NCBI RefSeq assembly: GCF_018967845.1
Contig: NZ_JAHLZZ010000001.1
Location: 1,612,001 to 1,676,000 of the forward strand
Direction: 5' to 3'
Origin: Hymenobacter siberiensis
Lineage (GTDB): Bacteria; Bacteroidota; Bacteroidia; Cytophagales; Hymenobacteraceae
DNA length: 64,000 nt
Shown: positions 24,546-35,200 of the stretch, in pieces
Layout of the letters: each line of letters opens with the position of its first letter
How positions within the stretch are numbered: position 1 is the first letter of the stretch
The notes under the pieces: model-generated
What the model was told of the DNA's origin: nothing
Database searches by the model: none
The model's input: the letters and a program-made list of their open reading frames with translations, nothing else
Made by a program: the position numbers and the translations under genes

Positions 24546-25813
24546 ACCCGCCCCTGGCTTTGCGGGTAAGCCGATGGGTGGCGCTGTGCGGCGGGCTGCT
24601 GAGCCTGCTGGCCCCGCAGCCCACCCGGGCGCAGGATGGCCAAACCCGCTGGTTGGCAGTGGGCCACGGCGTAGCCATTCATATTCTGACGCCCGATGCG
24701 CGCCATGCCGAGGCCGCGCTTTTTGGCGAGGAACAGGAGCCCCAGCAGCATCAGCAGAACCCGTTGATAGCCCAGACCGACGACCAGGGCAGTGCCAGCC
24801 TGCAGGTAGAGCAGCGCCGCCACTTGGTGCGCAGCTACGCGGTACCGAAATCCGGTCGCCCGTTTTCGCTCGATACGCGCTACGGCCGGGTGCAAATCAA
24901 TACCTGGAATAAGAAGGAAATCAAGGTGGATGCCGAGTTGGTAGCGCGCTCGGAAAGCGACGCCGGGGCCCGCCAGATTCTCGACGCGCTGGGCGTGCAG
25001 TGGCTCGATTACGACGCCAAAACCGGTGGCGTGGCCGTGAGCACGCAGTTTGGCCCCGCGTTGCGCGGCCGGGCCGGCGGCTGCCGTTACGAGGTGAACT
25101 ACACCGTGTGGCTGCCCCGCACCACGGCCCTGAAAATCTACAATAGCTTTGGTGAAGTGACCGTGGCCGGCGATGTAAGCGGCCCCACCGAGCTGGCCAT
25201 GGAATACGGCACCCTGCGCACCGCCCGCCTCGAAGGCCCGCGCAACCTCATCCGCATCGTCAACGGCGACTGCCGTATTGCCTTCGTGGCCCGCGCCAGC
25301 ATCGACGCCAGCTACGCCCAGCTGCGCCTCGATACGGGCACGACCGTGGACCTGCGCAACAACTATTCCGACGTGGACATCGGCACGGTGGAGGACCTGA
25401 CCGTGCATAGCAAGTACGGCGACGTGGCTCTGGGCACCGTGCGCAACCTGCGCGGCTCGTCGGGTTACTCGCGCTTCACCATCGATAAGCTGGATGAGGC
25501 CCTCGATATGGCCCTGCGCTACTGCCCCGATTTCGTGGTGCGCGATATGGGCGCCAATTTCCGCCAAGTGAACCTCGACGGCGGTTTCAGCACCATCCGG
25601 CTGGGCTTTGCCGAGGCCCCGGCCTTCCGGTTCGACGTGAGCACGGAGCAGGGGCAGCTGCTGGTTGACAAAGACCTGGTGCGCGTGCTCTCGCAGGAAA
25701 ACGGCCCCCGCACCAGCGACGTGCTGGGCACCTTCGGGTCCGTAGCCCCCACCCGCCGGGCTGGCAATGTGAATATTAAGGTGCGCTACGGTACGGTTAG
25801 GTTTAGCAAGTAG
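24542..25813 (+). CDS. Exported DUF4097-like beta-repeat protein
   Basis: 423 residues. Signal peptide ending near QPTRAQ. From about residue 110 there are repeated short strands of the adhesin-like DUF4097 type (RYGRVQINTWNKKEIKVDAEL, LKIYNSFGEVTVAGDVSG, NNYSDVDIGTVEDLTVHSKYGDV). Members often lie in ECF sigma operons; the biochemical role is unknown. Translationally coupled to the anti-sigma-like gene (ATGA). A strong terminator closes the operon. Confidence 0.78.
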   Translation: MNPPLALRVSRWVALCGGLLSLLAPQPTRAQDGQTRWLAVGHGVAIHILTPDARHAEAALFGEEQEPQQHQQNPLIAQTDDQGSASLQVEQRRHLVRSYAVPKSGRPFSLDTRYGRVQINTWNKKEIKVDAELVARSESDAGARQILDALGVQWLDYDAKTGGVAVSTQFGPALRGRAGGCRYEVNYTVWLPRTTALKIYNSFGEVTVAGDVSGPTELAMEYGTLRTARLEGPRNLIRIVNGDCRIAFVARASIDASYAQLRLDTGTTVDLRNNYSDVDIGTVEDLTVHSKYGDVALGTVRNLRGSSGYSRFTIDKLDEALDMALRYCPDFVVRDMGANFRQVNLDGGFSTIRLGFAEAPAFRFDVSTEQGQLLVDKDLVRVLSQENGPRTSDVLGTFGSVAPTRRAGNVNIKVRYGTVRFSK

Positions 25814-25853
25814 GAGCGGGGCATAAATAGGTTTTTTTGGGGAAAGCACAGCG

Positions 25854-25887
25854 ACAGCTTACCCGGCATTTTTGCCGGGTAAGCTGT
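25854..25887 (+). terminator. Terminator of the ECF operon
   Basis: Perfect 15-bp stem (acagcttacccggca / complement), 4-nt loop, then TTTT. Confidence 0.85.
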
Positions 25888-26218
25888 TTTGTCATGCGGG
25901 GATTATGGCCGCGACCCGAGATAGAGCCGGGACAGGTAATCGTTGGCCTGTTATTGTATGATTACGTTAGTATGAAATTATTTTATAATTTATTGCCATT
26001 AGTTAATTAATAGGGATTCGAACAAAATCCTGAATATTCATCTGCCGACAAATAGCAGTCTTCTGGACAGTAAAATTAGCCATCTAGTAGTAAAACAGCC
26101 ATTGACAGAAAAGTGGGATTGTGTTCGTGAGATAGCAGGGTAGCTTGCATCATGTCAAAATATGCGGCAAAATGTCTGGCCGCCTGATTTGGCATTTTTG
26201 GATTCTTCCGCTTCTTTA
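25888..26218. other. AT-rich leader region of the giant surface-protein gene
   Basis: About 330 bp without a supported gene, markedly AT-rich (ttattttataatttattgcc). Presumably holds the promoter of the 3094-residue protein. No box of convincing spacing was found. Confidence 0.4.
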
Positions 26219-26238
26219 CCCCCCCCCCCCTTTTTTTT
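26219..26238 (+). repeat. Homopolymer tract C12-T8 just before the start of the giant gene
   Basis: Twelve C followed by eight T, ending 5 nt before the ATG. Such tracts change length by slippage and could vary ribosome access or promoter spacing. The upstream frame also stays open through it, so a longer N-terminus would be subject to frameshift switching. Confidence 0.8.
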
Positions 26239-26243
26239 ACAGC

Positions 26244-29200
26244 ATGATAAAAAATTTACTACTTCCTTCACGGGGCAGTTGGCTGGTCGGGCTTTGCCTG
26301 GCGCTATTGCTGCTATTGAGTTCCGGGCAGGCCTGGGCGCAGCTCACGGGCCCCAAAAATATTGGTACCGATTACGTTACGTTGGCGGCGGCTATTACGG
26401 CGCTTAATGGGCAGGGCGTGGGCAGCGGTGGTGTTACCTTCAATGTACCGGCGGGCTATACCGAAACGTTTGCCAGCCCTACAGCGGGGGCTATTACGGC
26501 TACCGGCACGAGTGCCAACCCGATTGTATTTCAGAAGTCGGGCAGTGGGGCCAACCCGATAATCACGGCCGGCGTGGGCGGTAGTACAACCAGCGATGCC
26601 ATTATTTCGCTGGCCGGCTCGGACTATGTGACCTTCAATGGTATCAATCTGACCGACCCAACTACGAACACCACCGCCACAACGGCAATGGAGATAGGCT
26701 ACCTGCTGGGGCGCACCGGTACTGGTGCCACCCTCAACGGGGCCAACAACAACACGATTACTAACTGCACCGTAACGCTGCAACGGGCGCTGGTGAACAC
26801 CACCAACTACACGCCAGCCGGTATTTGCAGCGCCTCGGGCACGGCCACCGCCCCCTTCACGGCCCTAAGCCCTGCCAGCGCCACTGCGGCGGGGCAGAGC
26901 TCTAACAACGTGTTTACAAGCAACACGCTTACCAACGTGAACACCGGCATTTACCTGCTGGGCTTGACCGATGCCTCGCCCTATACTAACTACGACCAAA
27001 ATAACGCAGTGGGCGGCAACAGCAGCGGCTTGGGCAATACGGTGCAGAATTTCGGAGGAACTGCCAACAATGCCTATGGCATCCGGCTGTATTACCAAAA
27101 CGGGGTTACGACCAGCTACAACAACATCAACAATACCGCTGGCGGTGGAGTGGCCAGCGCCAATACGTTGTACGGCATTCAATTGGCGAGTAGCGTCAAT
27201 GCTAACTCGACCACTACCAATAATACGGTGGCATTGTCGCAATCGGCGGTAAGCAGCTCGGTGTATGGCATTGCCAACGCCACCAGTGGCACGGGAGCCG
27301 TGAGTATCAGCAACAACATCTTCACCTTCGTGAGCGCGGGCAGTACTCATACTTACTACGCGGTGTACAGCAGTGCGGTGTTGTCGGGAGCGTTGACGGT
27401 GAATGGCAATACCTTCCTGAATGCAGGCAATAGCGTAGCCAGCATAGGGAATTTGGCATTTCTTTATAATTCGAACAGTAATACGGGAGCCATTAACTTC
27501 CAGAACAACCAGTGGACGCTGAACCGCACGGCGGCCAGCGGCACGGTGTACGGCTACTACAACGTCAGCAGCCCCACGGGTACGCACAACTTTAGCGGTA
27601 ATACCTTCTCCAACATTACGTTGGCGGGCAGCACCACGTTCTACGGGTTCAACGTGCTGACCTCATCGTCGCAGCTACAGAACATCACCAACAATACTCT
27701 GAATAACATCACGAGTGGCTCCGGCACCACCGCTGGCATATACGGTGCGTACGGATTTAACGGCTCGGTGATTTCGGGCAACACCGTTACCAACCTGAGC
27801 GGTGGGGGCACGGTGTATGGGATATATACAGGCATTGCATTTGTGGGCGGCAACGTGTTTGGCAACACCGTGGGCAACGTCTCTTCTTCGGGGGCTTCGT
27901 CCACGGTTGCTGGCATGTACATTGGCAGCGGTGCCAGCCCCCTGAACTGCTACACCAACAAAATATACAGCATCTCCACGTCGGGCGCTACCGGGTTGGC
28001 CTACGGGCTGAACTTATCATCAGGCACTACGCTCAACGCTTACAATAACCTGATTGGCAACGTCAGCGCCACCGCTTCGACCAGCGGCACGGCGGCGGCC
28101 GGGATTGGGGTTGGCGGGGCCACCACCGTTACCCTCTACTACAACACGGTGTACCTGAGCGCCACCAACACGGCGGCCGGCAACAGCGCGGGCATCTACG
28201 CCAGCACCACGCCCACTCTCACCCTAACCGACAACATCGTGGTGAACGCCACGACACCCACCGGGGCTGGCATCGCGTCAGCCTACCAGCGCAGCAGCAC
28301 CACGCTGACCACCTACAGCGCCTCGTCGAACAACAACCTGTTCTACACCGCGTCCTCGCCTTCGGCTACGCGGCCCATCTACTACGACGGCGCCACTACT
28401 TATCCTACGTTCGCGGCCTACAAGACCTTCATGGCTACCCGCGACCAGGCCTCGGTATCGGAGAACTCGCCCTTTGCCAGCACCACTGGCTCGGCATCTA
28501 CCTTCCTGCACATTGCCACGGGTTCGCCCACGCAGGTTGAGAGTGGGGGTAAGCCCGTCAGCGGCATTACCACCGACTACGACGGCGACACGCGCAACGC
28601 CACCACGCCCGACATCGGGGCTGATGAAGGCACCTTCACGCCGGCCGCCAACATGACCGTGTCGGGCATCACCTACACTCAGAACGCGACTAATACTGGC
28701 CAGAGTGCCACCAACCAGCAGGTAACGGGCGTGAACGTGGCGACGACGGGTAGTCTTAACCCACTCACATTGAGCAGTATCACATTTAACCTGGGCAGCA
28801 CCAGCGTGGCCGACATTACCAACGCCAAGCTGTACTCGACCAGCGGCAGCACCTTTATGCTGGCCTCGGCTATGCTGCTGCCCAGCACCAGTACCATTGC
28901 CGCCACCTACACCCTGACGCTGACCACGCCGGCCACGCTGGCCTCGGGCAATAACTACTTCTGGCTAACCTACGACATCACATCCACAGCCACGCCGGGC
29001 AATACGGTGAGTTCGACCGTGGCGGCCAACGGCGTAACCATTTCGAGTGCCACGTATTCGGCCACGTTGAGCGGACCTGCCGGGTCCCGCACCATCATAG
29101 GGCCACTCAGCGGCACGTACTACGTGACGGCCACCGTGGGCAGCTCGCCCAACCCGGCCAAAGAGTTCCCGACCCTCACGGCGGCGGCCAACGCCTACAG

Positions 29201-32200
29201 CACCCTGGGGGTGAGCAGCGCGGTGAGCTTCGTGCTGCTTGATGCCACATACAGCGGCAGCGAAACCTTCCCGATTGTGCTCAACGCGGTGGCCAGTGCC
29301 AGCTCCACCAACACGCTCACCATCAAGCCAGGGTCGGGCATCAGCCCCGTGCTGTCCGGCAGCGTGGCTTCGGGGGCAATGCTGCAATTCAACGGGGCAC
29401 AGTACGTCACGCTGGATGGCTCGAATGCCGGTACCACTTCGCAGAATTGGACCATTACCAACACCAACACCGGCACCGGCACCCAACTGGTGCAGCTCAT
29501 CAGCAACACTGCGGGTCTGGCCCCGGCCAACAACACGGTGAAAAACATGGTGCTGACCGGTGCGGCCTCCGCCACCACATTCACCACCGGCTACGGCATC
29601 CAAATGGCGGTGGCCTCGCCGGCCACCACGGGGGCCAGCAACAATACGTTCCAGAACAATGCCATTACCAAGGTCCAGACCGGCATTTCGGTCGTGGGCC
29701 TGTCGAACACGGTGCGTGACGCTAACACCAGCATCACGGGCAACCAGATTGGCTCCACCACAGCCGCCGCCGGCTTCGGCGGTGCCACGGCCCTGGGCAT
29801 CGCGGCCTCGAACCAGAACATGCTGACCGTAACGGGCAACGTGGTGCGCAACCCCGTAATTGTCGCGGCCGGGGCCAACTCGACCACCGGCACGGCACTC
29901 ATCAGCGCTTCCACGCTGATTGGCATTGACCTGACCAGCAACATTACCACGGCCACGGTGGCCAACAACACCGTGCGCGACCTGCTGACTTCGGGCAGCA
30001 GCCTCAATACTTCGCCACTGTCCGGCATCCGGGTGGGCACGGCCGTGACCTCGGCCACGGTGAACGCCAACCTGGTTACGAACATTAAAACCACCAACAC
30101 CGGCGGCTACGGCGGCTACGGCCTCTACGTGAACACGGGTGCGGCCAGCACCGGCGACGTGCTGTCGAACAACATGGTGTCGGACATCAACGGCTCGAAC
30201 TTCAGTGGCTTCACCAACAGCTCCAGCGCAGGTATCTACCTGAGCGGGACGCAGAGCGGCATCAGCCTGGTGTACAACTCGGTGAATATGTACGGCACCT
30301 CGACCTATAGCAGCGCCGTAAACACGGCGGCGCTGGCTGTGGAAACCGGCTCGACGGGCCTGACGGTGCAGAACAACGTGCTGGCCAATTCGCTGGTGGG
30401 CTCGACTACGGGTTCGCTGCCTTTCTCGCTGTTCAGCAACGCCCCGGCCACGGCCTACACAGTGATTAATAACAACGACTACTATTCTTCCGGTACCCAG
30501 GCCACGGACCCGGTCATCTTCCGCATAAACGGTACTAACGGCACCACCATGCTGGCGCTGAGAACCGCCACCACCCAGGATGGGGCTTCCATCCCCGCCG
30601 CTCCGGCCTTCACGGCGGCCAACGACCTGCACACCAGCTCCACGGCCCTGAATGCGGCCGGCGCGCCCATCGCGGGCATCACGACCGACTTTGACGGACA
30701 GACCCGCGACGCGACCACGCCCGACATCGGGGCCGACGAGTTCACGCCCCCCACGGATGACGCGGGCGTCGTGGCCATCACCCAGCCGGTTGCGCCGTTC
30801 AGCGCGTCGGTGCAGAACATCGCGGTGCAAGTGAAAAACTTCGGCGTGGCTACCCTGAACACGGTGACGGTAAGCTATACGGTGAACGGCGTGGCCCAAA
30901 CCCCGCAGAACCTCACGGGCCTGAACCTGGCTCCCGGCGCTACGTCGGCGGACCTGGTGCTCGGCACATTCGACTTCTCGGTGGGCGGCCCTTCGTTCAC
31001 CATCGTGGCCACCACCAGCCTGCCCAACGGCAACACCGACACCAACACGGCCAACGACTCCTTCACCCGCACCGTGACCCCGGCCCTGTGTGGCACCTAC
31101 ACCGTGGGCACAGGCCAGCAGTTCACTACGCTGGACGCGGCCGTCACTGCCCTGAACGCTGGTGGGGCCTCTTGCGCCGTGACCTTCACGCTGACGGATG
31201 CCACTTACCCGGCCACCAGTGGCATCACCATCAACCAGTATCCCGGCAACAGCAGCACCAACACGCTCACCATTAAGCCGGCTGTGGGCATCAGCTCAAC
31301 CATTACGGGCAGCGTAGCGACGGGGGCCATCCTCAAGCTCAACGGCGTGCAGTACGTGACCATCGACGGCTCGAACAATGGCACCACCAGCCAGAACCTG
31401 ACGCTGACCAACACCAGCGCCACGGGCTCGGGCAATGCGGTGCTGTGGGTGGCGGCCGCCTCGGCTTCGGCCGGCTCCAGCTTCAACACGGTAAAGAACA
31501 CGCTCATTACCGGCAACTCGGGCACGGGCTTCCCGCAGTTCACGGTGTTTGTGGGCAGCACCAGCACTACCCCCGGCACTACCACCGCCACCCCTGCGGC
31601 CAACTCCAACAATACGTTCACCAACAACGTCATCTCGAAAGGCTATTACGGGGTGTTCGTGTTCGGGGTATCGACCACGGTGCTGGACCAGAACAATACG
31701 TTCAGCGGTAACCAGATTGGGCAGAGCGGCACCAGCAACGGCTTTGGCCTGGAAGGCCTGCGCGCCGTTTACCAACAGGGCCTCACGGTGCAGAGCAACG
31801 AGGTTCAGAACGTCACCAACACGGTGGCTGCTTACCACTTCGGGCTGAACCTGCAAACCGTGAAAGGAGCAATTATTGACCGCAACTTGATTCACGACGT
31901 GCAGTCGGGCACTACTTCTTCGGGCTACCCTGGCATCGGTATTGAAGTGGCTAATGCCACGCATACGACGACGGGCAATGCCAGCGCCAACCAAATTAGC
32001 AACAACATCGTCTACAACATCTCGGCTCCGGTGTCTTCCACTGGTTCGTTCCCCAACGCGATAGGTATTGCCTGCAACGGCGGCTATGGCGACAAGATTT
32101 ACTTCAACACGTTGCTGATGAACGTGGCCCAGACGGCGGGCACCGGCATGTCGGCGGCTTTGTCAAACGGCGATACGAACAATTCCACGGCCACGTCGGC

Positions 32201-35200
32201 GCTGGATGTGCGCAACAACATCTTCGCCCTCACGGCCAACGTGTCGACCACCGCCACCTACTACGGCTTTTACACCACGGCCACCAGTCTGACGGGAGCC
32301 ACGTTCGACTACAACGACTATTTTCTGAACGGTACCGGCAGCGCGACGTTTAGAACAGCCTATTTCAACAGCACCCCTTACACCACGCTGGCCAACTGGC
32401 AGACGGCTTCGGGGCAAGAGGCCCATTCGCTCCAGGTGGACCCGCAGTTCACGCAGACCAGCACGGTGCCTTTCAACCTGACACCGACCGCGCCATTCCT
32501 CAACGCGGCGGGTGTTACGCTGGCCGGCATCACGCTGGACTACGCTGGTACGACGCGCACTTCGCCGCCCGATATCGGTGCCTTGGAGTTCACGCCTCCC
32601 CCCACCAATGACGCGGGCGTAGTCGCCATTACCCAGCCCATTGCCCCTTTCAACCCCAGCGTGCAAAACATCGCTGTGCAGGTGAAAAACTTTGGCGGGG
32701 CCGTGCTGAATACGGTGACGGTAAGCTACACCGTCAACGGCGTGGCGCAGACGCCGGTCACCTTCGGTACTGGTACGCCGCTGAACCTGGCCCCCGGCGC
32801 TACGTCGACGGACCTGGTGCTCGGCACGTTCGACTTCTCGGTGGGTGGGCCCTCATTCGTCATCGTGGCCACCACGAGCCAGCCCAACGGCAGTACCGAC
32901 ATCAACACGGCCAACGACTCGTTTACCCGCACGGTGGTGCCGGCTCTTATCGGCACCTACACCGTGGGCGCGGGCCAGCAGTTCACAACCCTGACCAGTG
33001 CTGTGAACACGCTGAACTCGGCCGGCGTGGCCGGGGCTGTCACGTTCTCGCTCACGGATGCTTCCTACACCACGGCCGAAACATTCCCCATCACGGTGAA
33101 TACCGTGCTGGGCGGCAGCACTACCAACACGGTGACCATTAAGCCGGCTTCGGGTGTGAGCCCCATCATCTCGGGCAGCAGCACTACGGCCATCCTCAAA
33201 CTGAACGGGGCTGACTACGTGACCATCGATGGTTCGAATACCACCGGTGGTACCACCCGCGATTTGAGCGTGACCAACACCAGCACGGGCACCAGTGCCG
33301 TTGTGATATGGCTGGCCAGTGTGAGCGCCACCGACGGGGCCACCTTCGACGTGGTGAAAAACCTGAACCTAACCGGCGGCAGCAACACCACCTCGACCTC
33401 GACCCTGAGCGTGTCGCGCGGCATTGCCCTGGCGGGTACTACTGTGACGGCGGCTGGCCAGAACAACGACAACAATACCCTTCAGAACAACGCCATCAGC
33501 AAGGTGACGGTGGGTATTGATGCGGAGGCAACCAGCACGGAGGCCTACGATAACCTGCTCATTGTGGACAACGTGGTGGGCTTGGCTACCAGCACGGCGG
33601 CCAGCAACGTGACGGGCACGGGCATCTTCACGGTGCAGACTCCCGGCGTGCAGATAACGCACAACACGGTGCAGAACGTAACCGCCGCGCTGAGCGGAAG
33701 CTTACGGGGCATTGCGTTGAGTACCGGCACGGCCGGGGCATTGGTGAACCGTAATACGGTGCGTGGTACTTACAACTCCACTACTGGTGGCTACGGGGCG
33801 CGGGGCATCTCGCTGGACCCCGGCACGGGCACGGCCAACATCACGCTGCGTAACAACGCTGTGAGCGGTACTCTGAGCGACGGCGACAACCCGAGCAACA
33901 GCCTGAACTACATCATCGCGGGCATGGGATTCATCAGCGGCACGGGCTATAATGTGTACAACAACTCGGTGCAGATGAGCGGCGACAGGCCCGATAACAC
34001 CTATACCAACAAGGTATCGGCCCCGGTATTCGTGGCGACGGCCGTGACGGGCATCGACCTGCGGAACAACGTACTGAGCAACGTCCAGACAACTTCGGAC
34101 CCCGATGCGACGGGTACGGGTACTAACTACGCGGTGTACGCGCAGGCCCCCACCGGCAACCCGTTCACGACCATCGACTACAACCTGTACGACCTGCGCT
34201 CGGGGGCTGCTTCCCGCATCGCGGCCGTGGCACCGCAGTTTGTGGGCCGCCTGACGGGCGCTGACTATGCCACCCTGGCTACCTGGCAAACCGCCACCGG
34301 GCAGGACCGGAGCTCGATGATGACTTCCGGGCTCAATACGGCCGGCTTCACCTCGGCTACCGACCTCACGCCTAACCCCGCCAGCCCCAGCAGCTACAGT
34401 GTGAATGGTACGGGTGTGCAGATTGCCAGCGTGACGCAGGACCTGAACGGCGCTACGCGCTCGACGACGGCCGCCGCCGGGGCTCCCGACCTGGGCGCTT
34501 ACGAAGTGACCCCCACGGTTGCGCCCAACCCCCTGGAAGCAACCGGCACTTATGCACTGGGCGGTACCCAGACGTTCAGCTTCAACGGCCGGACGATAGC
34601 CAGCCTCACCTACGGCAACACCGGCACGCTGCCCGCCACGCTCACGGCCCGCTACTACTCCGGTACCAACCCGCCGGCTCCCTACGTAGCCGGGGCGCGG
34701 TTCTACAACGCCTACTTCACCTTCAGTGACTCGGGCGATGGCACCGGCTTCAGCTACGTGCCCACCCTGAGCTACGACCCGGCCCTGCTCGGCACCATTC
34801 CCTCGGAAAATGCCCAGAAAGTTGCCCAGCAAACAGCCACCGGTTACGGTACCTACTTCAGCACGGTGGTGAATACGGGCGCTCGCACGCTGAACGCCGC
34901 CGCGAACCTGACGGCCTTCGGCCTGCTTGCCATCACCGATCAGGCCGCGCCGCTGCCCGTGGAGCTGACCCGCTTTGAGGCCACCCGCGCTGGCAGCGAT
35001 GCCGCTCTGGCCTGGAACACGGCCAGTGAGAAAAACAGCCGGGGCTTCGAGGTGCAGGTGAGCACCGACGGCCGCAGCTACCGCGTGCTGAGTTTCGTGG
35101 CCAGCCCCACGGCGGCCAGCACCAGCCCGCGCGAGTACGCCTACCTCGACCGGGAGGCCAGCAAAGCCGGCCTGCGCTACTACCGCCTGCGCCAGCTCGA

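Noticed and set aside
28965..30899. 644-residue minus-strand open frame inside the giant gene
   Set aside because: Antisense shadow of Thr/Asn-rich beta-helix coding DNA, rich in Arg, Gly and His and without motifs.
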